DNA of 64,000 nucleotides from Anaerolineaceae bacterium (lineage in GTDB: Bacteria; Chloroflexota; Anaerolineae; Anaerolineales; Anaerolineaceae). The notes below the pieces were generated by a model. That model worked only from the letters and a program-made list of their open reading frames with translations. It did not search any database and was not told the DNA's origin. A program made the translations under genes and the position numbers. Shown piece after piece: positions 7,842 to 15,297 of the stretch. Positions within the stretch are counted from its first letter, which is position 1. Every line of letters starts with the position of its first letter. The stretch spans positions 1-64,000 of the forward strand of contig DUMZ01000008.1 in the NCBI GenBank assembly GCA_012839565.1. The letters run 5' to 3'.

Positions 7842-8902
7842 CCAAACCCACATTACCTAAAATTGATTACGCTTATTTGGAAACTTTTTTAGTTGATTTG
7901 CTCAACATTCCCAGCCCATCCGGCTACACCGATGCCGCAATCAGCTTTGTTGAAGAAGCCCTGAAAGATTTCCCTGAAGCGCGTGCTGAACGCACCAAAA
8001 AAGGCAGTTTGCTTATTCACGTTCCTGGCGAGACATCTCATGAAGCTGGCCCGCGACGGGCATTAACCGCCCATGTGGATACTCTTGGCGCGATGGTTAA
8101 GGAAATCAAAAGCAACGGCCGCCTGGAACTCACCGAACTGGGCGGATACGCCTGGGGCAGCGTGGAAGGCGAGAACCTGTTGGTGCATACCCGTCATCAT
8201 GGCACTGTGCGGGGCAGCGTCTTGCCCAACAAAGCGTCGGTGCATGTTTATAAAACCGTGCGCGATGACAAACGCAGCGCGGACAGCATGGAAATCCGCC
8301 TGGATAAACGTGTGGCAAACCCCGATGATGTACGCGCCCTGGGCATCGAAGTTGGCGACTTTGTCTCGTTTGACCCGCGCGTTGAACTGCACGATGGTTT
8401 TGTGAAGAGTCGCCACCTTGACGACAAAGCCGCTGTCGCGGTTGTGATGGCTGTCATTAAAGCTTTCCACGACTCGGGTACAAAACCGCTTGAGGACTTC
8501 TGCGTGCTGATTAGCACCTACGAAGAAGAAGGTATGGGTGGTCGCAGCGACTTGCCAGCCAGTCTGGAAGAACTCATCGCTATCGATATGGCTGCTATTG
8601 GCGCTGGGCAGGCATCGGACGAATTTCACGCGTCCATTTGCGTAAAAGATGCTGCCTTCCCTTACCATCATGGCTTTTCAAACAAACTGCGCGACCTTGC
8701 TGAGGCATACGATATCCCCCACAAGGTTGATATTTACGTGAATTACAGCTCCGACGCTACAACCTATTGGTCGGCGGGTGGTTCAGCGGCAGTCGCTTTG
8801 ATTGGCCCTGGTGTGGACAGCTCGCATCACTACGAACGTACCCACAAAGACGCGCTCATGGGCACTACAAGATGGGTCCTGGCGTACCTGCTGAATGAGT
8901 AA
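7838..8902 (+). CDS. M42 family metallo-aminopeptidase
   Basis: A 354-aa cytoplasmic enzyme. Metal-binding motifs are in order: AHVDTLG (His and Asp), SRHLDDKAAVAV (bridging Asp), YEEEGMGG (catalytic Glu and ligand), DMAAIG (Asp) and SSHHYERTH near the C-terminus (His ligand). The insert between the first two metal motifs is the PDZ-like domain typical of M42/M20-type di-zinc peptidases that form dodecameric shells. It trims N-terminal residues from peptides left by larger proteases. The start overlaps the stop of the thioesterase gene by four bases. Confidence 0.9.
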   Translation: MTKPTLPKIDYAYLETFLVDLLNIPSPSGYTDAAISFVEEALKDFPEARAERTKKGSLLIHVPGETSHEAGPRRALTAHVDTLGAMVKEIKSNGRLELTELGGYAWGSVEGENLLVHTRHHGTVRGSVLPNKASVHVYKTVRDDKRSADSMEIRLDKRVANPDDVRALGIEVGDFVSFDPRVELHDGFVKSRHLDDKAAVAVVMAVIKAFHDSGTKPLEDFCVLISTYEEEGMGGRSDLPASLEELIAIDMAAIGAGQASDEFHASICVKDAAFPYHHGFSNKLRDLAEAYDIPHKVDIYVNYSSDATTYWSAGGSAAVALIGPGVDSSHHYERTHKDALMGTTRWVLAYLLNE

Positions 8903-9036
8903 TAATTGGCGCATAAGCCAGCGTTGTAAAGCTCATTTTGAAACCTTTGCTAAGCTCATGGGTTTTTAATGATGACCGCGCCTAATCATTAAGGCGTGGT
9001 TCAAAAAAACTATTTTGAAAACAAAGGAGAGTTAAT

Positions 9037-9291
9037 ATGTTCTTTCAAAATATGCATTGGTTATGGGCGATTTTAGTCGGTGCTGTCATCGGGCTCCTGG
9101 CAGACATGGTTGTTCCTGGTGTAAAACTCGGCTTTCTTGGCGCGATTATTGTTGGTCTCATCGGCGGTCTCGTTGGTGGCTGGCTTTCTTCGTTGCTTAG
9201 CTTTGGTGGCCCACTTTGGGTTCAGTTGATTTTCGCCTTTATCGGCGCGGTGATCGTCCTGCTTATTTGGCGCTCGATTAAACGTAAGTAA
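9037..9291 (+). CDS. GlsB/YeaQ/YmgE family small membrane protein (transglycosylase-associated)
   Basis: An 84-aa hydrophobic protein with three predicted membrane segments separated by Gly-rich turns (VGAVIGLLADMVVPG, GFLGAIIVGLIGGLVGGWL, LIFAFIGAVIVLLIW). The pattern matches the GlsB/YeaQ/YmgE family, often stress-induced; the molecular role is not established. AAAGGAGAG upstream of the ATG supports the start. The gene is followed by a strong terminator and is monocistronic. Confidence 0.88.
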   Translation: MFFQNMHWLWAILVGAVIGLLADMVVPGVKLGFLGAIIVGLIGGLVGGWLSSLLSFGGPLWVQLIFAFIGAVIVLLIWRSIKRK

Positions 9292-9312
9292 AAAACAATT
9301 ATCTAATTTCCA

Positions 9313-9345
9313 CAAAAACGCGCCAGTTAACTGGTGCGTTTTTGT
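9313..9345 (+). terminator. Rho-independent terminator after the GlsB-type gene
   Basis: AAAAACGCGCCAG, loop TTAA, CTGGTGCGTTTTT (one G-T pair) with a terminal T-run. Confidence 0.9.
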
Positions 9346-9470
9346 ATGCTCAAGCCAACAATACAATACAATTTATTTATGAAAAGTTTGCTTTGTAAAT
9401 ACTATTAACAATGTATATCCGAGCCTGTTTACTGTGGTATCATTAAGAAAATTAATCTTATGGAGGGCAC

Positions 9471-9965
9471 ATGTCTTACCAACAACCACAACAACCTTAT
9501 CAACAGCAACCTTATCAACAGCAACCTTATCAACAACAGCCGTACCAGCAACAACCTTATCCTCCCCAAATGACTAAGTTAAGAACTGACTTTAGCATGG
9601 GAAAAACCGTTCTCTTGTCCCTTATCACTTTCGGTATTTATGGCATCGTCGTATGGTGTCGTCTTGTGGATAACATCAATACACTTGCAACGCCTTATGA
9701 CCGAAAAAACACCATGAATTATTTCCTGGCAATTCTCCTAGGCATCATCACCCTTGGCATTTATCCAATCGTTTGGAACCATCAGCTTTGTGATCGTATC
9801 GGAGATGAACTCCATCGACGCCGTATTAATTACGAATTAAGCAGCTCAACATATTGGCTGTGGGGTGTTTTAGGCTCACTGATCATTGTTGGACCATTCA
9901 TCTATATGGATAAAGTCTTCAACGCGACCAACATGCTCTCACAGCATTACAATCAATTTGGATAA
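9471..9965 (+). CDS. DUF4234-type membrane protein with a QQPYQ repeat N-terminus
   Basis: A 164-aa protein. Residues 3-33 are a low-complexity tract of about six Q-Q-P-Y-Q units, predicted disordered and cytoplasmic. The rest has four hydrophobic segments with the paired motif L-x-x-I-T-[FL]-G-I-Y-x-I-V-x-W (LITFGIYGIVVW and IITLGIYPIVWN), which is characteristic of DUF4234 membrane proteins. ATGGAGGGCAC upstream gives the ribosome binding site. The function of the family is unknown. A protein with a similar Pro/Gln-rich head followed by membrane segments is encoded at 51991-52440. Confidence 0.82.
   Translation: MSYQQPQQPYQQQPYQQQPYQQQPYQQQPYPPQMTKLRTDFSMGKTVLLSLITFGIYGIVVWCRLVDNINTLATPYDRKNTMNYFLAILLGIITLGIYPIVWNHQLCDRIGDELHRRRINYELSSSTYWLWGVLGSLIIVGPFIYMDKVFNATNMLSQHYNQFG
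9483..9562 (+). repeat. In-frame 15-bp tandem repeat encoding QQPYQ units
   Basis: About five near-identical copies of the 15-bp unit CAGCAACCTTATCAA, drifting at third positions towards the 3' end. The unit is a multiple of three, so copy-number change by slippage would keep the frame. Confidence 0.85.
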
Positions 9966-9988
9966 ACCAAAACCATTCGTTTAAAGAG

Positions 9989-10020
9989 AAAAGCGTACTT
10001 TTGACAGTACGCTTTTTTTA
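9989..10020. terminator. Rho-independent terminator between convergent genes
   Basis: AAGCGTACT (9991-9999), 6-nt loop, AGTACGCTT (10006-10014) and a T-run on the plus strand. The A-run preceding the stem makes it usable from the minus strand too. Confidence 0.88.
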
Positions 10021-10034
10021 TCGTAATAGTTTGT

Positions 10035-11024
10035 CTAGTCTACGCCGTCTTCCAGGAATGGCAAAATGGACTTCAGAGTCTTAATATCACCTTTTTCAAT
10101 TAATTTCCCGGCGTATTTCTTGACCGTTTTTGGATTAAGATGAGGGACAACATTTTCGATGTCAGGTGCCTTCTCCCCGCTGTCGATAGCCTTATCGACA
10201 AGCTGGCTGAGTGCGTCTTCGTCTAAAAATGGGGCGATTTTAGACAAATCATCCATGCGCAAGGATTTGCTCAGCTTAGCAAGCAAACGCATAATCTCAT
10301 CGCTTTTCAAAAATGGCAGGAATGGCAAAATGTCATTCATATTTTCAGGTTCAGCTTCTTCAATCAAGTCCATTAAGGTGTCTGTGTCAAGAAACGGCAC
10401 CAAAGGAAGCAAGAGACTGGCGTCATCATCATCGGCTATCAGGTTTTTAGCGATATCCGCAACAAAGCTTTCTTCCAGAAAAGGGACGATGCTGATAATA
10501 TCATCCAGATTTTCGTGCAATTCGCCTTGCTGAATGATGATAGTTTGCAATTGCTTGCTGTTCATAAATGGGGCGACAGGAACTAAGTCGCTAACGCGAT
10601 TAAAGCCAACACGCTCCACCAGTTCCATTAGCTTTTCTTCGCTCAAAAAGGGTGCCAGTTGCTGAAGATCTTTCAATTCAAGGCCTTCAACAGGTGCTTT
10701 TTCAAGTTCTTTTCCCAACTTTGAAGGCTTTAATAGCGGCGCGACTTCGGTAATTTCTTTGGCAGTCAGGGTTTCGTTCTCGTCCAGGGCGCGTTTAACA
10801 GTTTGGGCTTGCTGGCGGGAATCTAGTAATTCTTCAATACTCACATCCAGTATGCGTGCCAGGTCAACAAGCTTCGAAATATCTGGCATGCTGTTGCCTC
10901 TTTCCCAGTTGCTCACTGCCTGATAGCTTACCTGCATTAAATCAGCCAGTTCCATTTGAGTCATATCTTTGGCTTTGCGCAGGGTCATAATTTTTAAGCC
11001 TGTTTTTTGTGTGTCGAACATCAT
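10035..11024 (-). CDS. XRE-family regulator with a C-terminal array of 'PFL' helical repeats
   Basis: A 329-aa protein. Residues 12-67 are an XRE helix-turn-helix (LRKAKDMTQMELADLMQVSY, then AVSNWERGNSMPDISKLVDL). From about residue 90 the protein is built of ten or so units of roughly 22-28 residues, each with a core L-x-P-F-L-x-x-x-x-L-x-x-L (variants LAPFLSEEKL, VAPFMNSKQL, LVPFLDTDTL, IAPFLDEDAL, VVPHLNPKTV, ILPFLEDGVD). The regular helical repeat looks like a superhelical scaffold for protein or ligand binding. ATG codons are at 11024 and 11021 after GGAGTGA. A 10-bp inverted repeat just upstream is a candidate autoregulatory operator. Confidence 0.82.
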   Translation of the reverse strand: MMFDTQKTGLKIMTLRKAKDMTQMELADLMQVSYQAVSNWERGNSMPDISKLVDLARILDVSIEELLDSRQQAQTVKRALDENETLTAKEITEVAPLLKPSKLGKELEKAPVEGLELKDLQQLAPFLSEEKLMELVERVGFNRVSDLVPVAPFMNSKQLQTIIIQQGELHENLDDIISIVPFLEESFVADIAKNLIADDDDASLLLPLVPFLDTDTLMDLIEEAEPENMNDILPFLPFLKSDEIMRLLAKLSKSLRMDDLSKIAPFLDEDALSQLVDKAIDSGEKAPDIENVVPHLNPKTVKKYAGKLIEKGDIKTLKSILPFLEDGVD

Positions 11025-11034
11025 TCACTCCTTG

Positions 11035-11063
11035 TTTTGGTTTAGGTTTATCTTAGACCAAAA
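11035..11063. promoter_or_regulatory. Candidate operator (inverted repeat) of the XRE regulator gene
   Basis: TTTTGGTTTA (11035-11044), 9-base spacer, TAGACCAAAA (11054-11063): nine of ten positions are symmetric. It lies next to the Shine-Dalgarno sequence of the regulator gene, a usual place for autorepression (inference). Confidence 0.55.
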
Positions 11064-11145
11064 CGTTTCTTAATCCTATCAAGCATTGCTTGAATTTGGG
11101 CGATTCAATTACTGCTTGAGTTCAATATTTATCAATTCCGCGGGT

Positions 11146-11151
11146 TATAAT
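11146..11151 (+). promoter_or_regulatory. -10 box, possible leaderless start of the nuclease gene
   Basis: Perfect TATAAT followed by six bases and the ATG at 11158; no Shine-Dalgarno sequence. Confidence 0.6.
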
Positions 11152-11157
11152 ACTGCT

Positions 11158-12396
11158 ATGGTAAAAATTTTGCACTTTGCTGACGCCCATATCGACATGA
11201 GTAACTATGGCCAACACGACCCCATCAGCGGGTTGCCCATGCGCGTGATGGATTTTCTCAAATCGCTGGATACGATTGTAGATACTGCCATCGCTGAAAA
11301 GGTTGACCTGGTCATTTTCGCGGGTGATACCTACAAAGACCGCTCGCCCGCGCCAACCTTTCAGCGCGAATGGGGACGACGCATGATGCGCCTTTCGCGT
11401 GCCTGCATTCCGGTTTTGCTCGTCCCTGGCAATCACGACATATCGCCAAGTCTCGGACGCGCTCACGCATTGCAAGAGTACGAAACGCTTGATCCTGACT
11501 ATATCCACGTTGTTAGTCGCCCGGAATTGTATAAACCCGAACAACTCAACGATGTGCAGGCGCAGGTGATTGCTATCCCCTGGATCACCCGTCACAATGT
11601 GAAAGCGATGATGCAAGACCAGAGCGATGATGATATCGACCCGAATATGCAAATCGAACAGGCGCTTGCTGACTGGCTCGAAGAAACCATCGCGGATCTT
11701 GACGATGATTTACCCACTATCCTTACCGCGCACGCTTCTGTTTTTGGCGCTAAGTTTGGCTACGAACAAAACATTAAAATCGGTAAAGACCTTGTCTTGC
11801 CGCCCGGTTTCGTGAAACGCCCCGAATTTGATTATGTCGCTTTAGGGCACATCCACCGACATCAGGATCTCAATGAAGGCCGTCAACCGCCTGTGGTTTA
11901 TGCTGGCTCCATTGAACGCGTTGACTTTGGCGAACTGAACGAAGACAAAGGCTTTATTATCGCCGAGCTTAGCAAGGGCCACACCAGTTATATCTTCCAT
12001 AAATTAGATATCAGGCAATTTATTGACCGCACCATCGCGATAGATGAGAACTTTATGGTCACCGAACGTATTATCAGCGCTCTGCCCGCGCCTGATGAAC
12101 TAAAGGACGCCATCGTGCGCCTGACCGTACACTATCCGCGCGAGTTTGAGACACTCATTGACGAAGCGCAAATACGCAACTATGCCAAAGATGCTTTTGA
12201 GTTTTATCTGGTAAAAGTGCCCAGCTCCATGGCTCGGTCACGTTTACCCGATGGGCAGGAAACCAGTAGCCTCAGTCCTTTGGAACTTTTAGACCTCTAC
12301 TGGAAACAAGACCATAAAAAAGCTGAAGAACGCGAAGAGCTTGCCAAGCTGGCTGAAGAAATCATCAGCCAGGTGCACGGTGGTGAATCAGCCTGA
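11158..12396 (+). CDS. Mre11/SbcD/YhaO-like DNA repair exonuclease (metallophosphoesterase)
   Basis: A 412-aa calcineurin-like phosphoesterase with motifs in order: FADAHIDM (metal Asp, His), IFAGDTYKDR (Asp), LVPGNHD (Asn, His, Asp), LTAHASVFG (His) and ALGHIHRHQ (two His). This is the SbcD/Mre11 active site, followed by a capping domain and a C-terminal charged helix. The upstream frame extends to 11086, but the ATG at 11158 begins the conserved beta strand (VKILHFADAH) six bases after TATAAT. SbcD normally works with the ATPase SbcC to process DNA ends and hairpins; no sbcC gene follows, as the next gene is convergent. Confidence 0.88.
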   Translation: MVKILHFADAHIDMSNYGQHDPISGLPMRVMDFLKSLDTIVDTAIAEKVDLVIFAGDTYKDRSPAPTFQREWGRRMMRLSRACIPVLLVPGNHDISPSLGRAHALQEYETLDPDYIHVVSRPELYKPEQLNDVQAQVIAIPWITRHNVKAMMQDQSDDDIDPNMQIEQALADWLEETIADLDDDLPTILTAHASVFGAKFGYEQNIKIGKDLVLPPGFVKRPEFDYVALGHIHRHQDLNEGRQPPVVYAGSIERVDFGELNEDKGFIIAELSKGHTSYIFHKLDIRQFIDRTIAIDENFMVTERIISALPAPDELKDAIVRLTVHYPREFETLIDEAQIRNYAKDAFEFYLVKVPSSMARSRLPDGQETSSLSPLELLDLYWKQDHKKAEEREELAKLAEEIISQVHGGESA

Positions 12397-12526
12397 TTAT
12401 TTTCGGGTTTTCTCATTTCTCGATAAGCGTCTATCTTCCGAGAAAACATCAGCATGCGATTGATGACTCCCATCACATACGTTTGGTTGGAGACATATGG
12501 TAAACGTTTGGGTTTGTTACGTGCTT

Positions 12527-13561
12527 TTAAGGTGTGCTGGTTTGACTTGCTTCGGGCGGAAAAGGCATGGCTTCCACGAATATCTCAACATGGTGAATAT
12601 CTCCAGCCAAGGAATACACGGTAATTGAATAGGGCACGTTGGCGAATGTGCTGCTACTCTCAAGGGGTCCATTGCGACGCATTCCCAAAACCGCGCCATT
12701 TTCGTCATAAGCCACCGCGACGATATTCAGAGACATAAAAACGGTGTTTTTGTTTTCAAAACTAATCAAACCTTGCACTCTAGCCGCTTTTTTATTGTAG
12801 AGATAGTCAACTTTTGGTTCGAGTGCTTCGGTTTCCAGGTAACGTGTTTCACCTTCGCCGTAGGGCAGTTGAAAATCAAGTTCGGCAGATACGGTCAGCG
12901 TTTCTCCCCACTCGGGCAAAAAATAACTGGCGGCAGGTAAACTGCTGTGGGGTGGAATAACGTTGATTAAGGTCGTGGCGATGGTTTGGGCCGTTTTGCC
13001 AGTTTCGTCACTTAGCGTTATCAAAAGAGAAACGTTTTCCAACGCTTCATCACTGTCATTTTCAATCAGGCTAAAGCAGTAAACAGCCTTGCTGGCATCA
13101 CGATAACAATAGCTTTTGTAGGTACTAACATGCTCTGGCGCGGGGATTGTTGAGGCAGATACGCCTGGACTTGGCTCATTCTCGTTGTCCACGCCCGGTG
13201 TAGGCGTAATGGGGATGATTAACTCAGTGCCGATGGACATCGCGTTGGGTATAACCTGGGGATTTGCGGTTTTCAGGGCTTCAAGGCTGACCCCAAAATA
13301 AAGCGCGATGCTGAACATATCGTCATTTTTGCCAACTTTGAATGTAATCGGTTCAGGTGTTGCGGTGGGCGAGGGCGAAGGGCTGGGACTGGCGGTATGG
13401 CTGGGACTTGGCAGGAAAGTTGGCGTAGCACTGCGCACAGATGTGGGTGTATGGCTCGGTTCTGGTGGCAGGATAGCAGGGATGTCCGGTTTGGGCCCAC
13501 AGGAACTCAAAAGAAGCATCATAATCAGAAAAAAAGTCTTTAAATAATTACGCATTTTCAT
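12527..13561 (-). CDS. LysM-domain lipoprotein
   Basis: A 344-aa exported protein. The lipobox MLLLSSC at residues 15-21 would be lipid-modified. A Pro/Thr/Ser spacer follows (residues 25-72), then one LysM domain (FKVGKNDDMFSIALYFGVSL ... TELIIPIT, residues 74-118) that binds peptidoglycan or chitin-like glycans. A second linker leads to a beta-rich C-terminal domain of about 180 residues (DNENEPSPG onwards), which I do not recognise by name and which contains segments like SYCYRDASKAVYCFSLIEN. It probably tethers the domain to the wall. A -10 box sits six bases before the ATG. The gene is downstream of the candidate selenoprotein gene but separated from it by a strong terminator. Confidence 0.82.
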   Translation of the reverse strand: MKMRNYLKTFFLIMMLLLSSCGPKPDIPAILPPEPSHTPTSVRSATPTFLPSPSHTASPSPSPSPTATPEPITFKVGKNDDMFSIALYFGVSLEALKTANPQVIPNAMSIGTELIIPITPTPGVDNENEPSPGVSASTIPAPEHVSTYKSYCYRDASKAVYCFSLIENDSDEALENVSLLITLSDETGKTAQTIATTLINVIPPHSSLPAASYFLPEWGETLTVSAELDFQLPYGEGETRYLETEALEPKVDYLYNKKAARVQGLISFENKNTVFMSLNIVAVAYDENGAVLGMRRNGPLESSSTFANVPYSITVYSLAGDIHHVEIFVEAMPFPPEASQTSTP

Positions 13562-13567
13562 TAGCTT

Positions 13568-13573
13568 ATTATA
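13568..13573 (-). promoter_or_regulatory. -10 box, possible leaderless start of the LysM lipoprotein gene
   Basis: On the minus strand TATAAT is followed by six bases and the ATG at 13561, without a Shine-Dalgarno sequence. Confidence 0.55.
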
Positions 13574-13665
13574 CTCATTTCGTGCAAGTTGCTATTTGGC
13601 ACAGTTGATTATATATGCGGGAAAGGCAAATGAGATATAGGATATAAACTTTGAGTAATTTTATT

Positions 13666-13703
13666 CGCAAATAAAACAGCCCCGTCATTTTGACGAGGCT
13701 GTT
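13666..13703 (-). terminator. Rho-independent terminator of the candidate selenoprotein gene
   Basis: Minus strand: AACAGCCTCGTCA, 3-nt loop, TGACGGGGCTGTT (one T-G pair), then TTATTT. It directly follows the stop codon at 13732. Confidence 0.88.
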
Positions 13704-13731
13704 GGTTTCAAATGTCCATTATCAACGGCGA

Positions 13732-15135
13732 TTAGTCATTGATATAGACCAGAGGCAAAAACAAATTATAAACGGGTTCCTGCCCACCTTCAGGAATATA
13801 AGTTATTTTTACGGTCACAGTCTTTTCGTGGTAATCTTCGCCATCTCTAACGATGATAGTACCTTCGTTTATGCCAGGAGCAAGTTTAGTTCGGTCAAAA
13901 TTCACTACGAGCGTTCCGGGTACGTTGCCACTGGTAGCACCCAGTACAATCCAATTATGGCTGGCTTCGGCTGTCCAGGTTTGGGGTGTGTCACCACTGA
14001 TGCGTATGCCTGCGGTTGGCCCGGGTGGGTCATCATGGCGGATGGTATAAACAAGCGATACAGGTAAAACTTTAAAATTAGGTGGAGGTGGGATAACAAA
14101 GGTGATGTTCACCAGGCCCGCACGTTGTCGTGTGCTGCCATTTTCAGATACAACAACCATGCCCTTGTTAAGCCCTTCAACCAGTTTGGTTTTATCAAAG
14201 CTTACGGTGATGGTATCGCCGTGAGCACCAGAGGCTGGCTCAATGGTCATCCATTCCACATTTGATTCTGCTGTCCAAGTCTTACCAGCACTCAAATTTA
14301 CAGTGAATTCACCAGTGGGAAGTTCCTGGTCACGCGCGCTGATGGTAAAGTTGTATTCTTCAGGGTCGATGTAGAACGGCAGTGGCGGTGTGACATCGCC
14401 AGGGGTGGCGATTACTGCTTGCGGTTGGTCATACTTTCCAGTGGCTTTTGTATCTACTGTTTTATAGTCAACCAAGACAATATAGTGGGTGTTAGCCCAG
14501 TTGACCACATTTTCCACTTCCATGGTAATGATATAGGTATCTGTAGCTCCATCAGCTAAATAGCTGATGTTTGTTTTGGCAGAGCCTCGTCCGATGCGGC
14601 TCGTCTTTTGAGCTTGATAATCTTCATAAACGATGGCATGCACCGCGGCATTGTTTGCAGCGGAGAGTAATACACCGCTTGAGTTTGTTACCGTTGCTTT
14701 AAAGGTAACAACATTGCCATCACGAGAATAGTTCGCCTGGATGGATGCACCAGCTTGACGCGCCTGTGAACGGTCAACAAGACCAACAATACTGGCATAA
14801 TCGACACCGGTTTGCCATTCATGGGTACTATCAATGAACATTTCGGGAACATATCGACCACCACCGCTTTCTTTTAAAATATTTATACGGTTGGCGGGGT
14901 AATAGGGATCGCCCCACTCAATAAAGGCGACAGGTTGTCCAGCATAAGTTGCTGCAGCTTGATCTACTGCCTGACCGGCAGGTCCACAATAAGGTCAACC
15001 CGCGCTGGAAATAAATTCCAAGACAGAGAATTTAACGGGGTTTTGCGCCTCAACTTGTTGTGGCGATACCATGCCCATCGCACCTAACACGATGGCGAGG
15101 GCTAAGAACACAGATAGTCTTTTAAATAACTTCAT
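13732..15135 (-). CDS. Candidate exported thioredoxin-fold selenoprotein with Omp28-like and BACON-like domains (UGA at codon 47 read as Sec)
   Basis: Reading from the ATG at 15135 (after GGAG at good spacing) gives 467 codons with a single in-frame UGA at 14995-14997. Layout: signal peptide 1-30 (LSVFLALAIVLGAMGMV, cleavage near VEA-Q); thioredoxin-like domain about 33-110, whose first strand (KFSVLEFISSAG) leads into U47-P-Y-C50 and whose VPEMFID matches the cis-Pro strand; a beta domain to about residue 260, as in Omp28-related proteins; two BACON-like repeats (TWTAESNVEWMTIEPASG and TWTAEASHNWIVLGATSG); and the tail NLFLPLVYIND. The reading frame on both sides of UGA is coding-like. A SECIS-like hairpin follows it. 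A predicted product starting at the internal ATG at 14841 would lack the redox motif. A secreted thiol oxidoreductase is the likely role; a nonsense mutation or sequencing error is the alternative. Confidence 0.85.
14967..14981 (-). promoter_or_regulatory. Bacterial SECIS-like hairpin
   Basis: Minus strand: CTGCC (14981-14977), loop GGTCA (14976-14972), GGCAG (14971-14967): a perfect 5-bp stem with GGU in the apical loop, as SelB recognises in known bacterial SECIS elements. The loop GGU begins exactly 18 nt after the UGA, the spacing I recall for E. coli fdhF. Confidence 0.8.
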
Positions 15136-15253
15136 CGGCACTCCTTTTTAAGTTTTGAATGGTTATCTGCTACATTGTATCAGCAAGATGGCAAATAATG
15201 AAAGAGATATCTACATCTTGTTGCTTTTTTGCTTTCCAAACCATAATTTGACG

Positions 15254-15259
15254 TATAAT
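15254..15259 (+). promoter_or_regulatory. -10 box of the P-type ATPase gene
   Basis: TATAAT in an AT-rich context, 38 bases before the ATG at 15298; the -35 is not clear. The ribosome binding site is GAAAGGAAT. Confidence 0.4.
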
Positions 15260-15297
15260 TACGTATACACTTTTTATCATGAAAGGAATACTGTCTT

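Noticed and set aside
9483-9562. The 15-bp repeats as a CRISPR array
   Set aside because: The units are contiguous without spacers and encode an in-frame QQPYQ repeat.
13732-14841. Shorter gene starting at the internal ATG at 14841
   Set aside because: It lacks a ribosome binding site and signal peptide, and the coding-like frame continues upstream through the UGA to a well-placed start at 15135.
14995-14997. The UGA as a plain nonsense mutation or pseudogene
   Set aside because: The UGA replaces the first Cys of a thioredoxin CxxC motif, the frame is intact on both sides, and a SECIS-like hairpin lies at the usual distance. Not fully excluded without genome-wide data.
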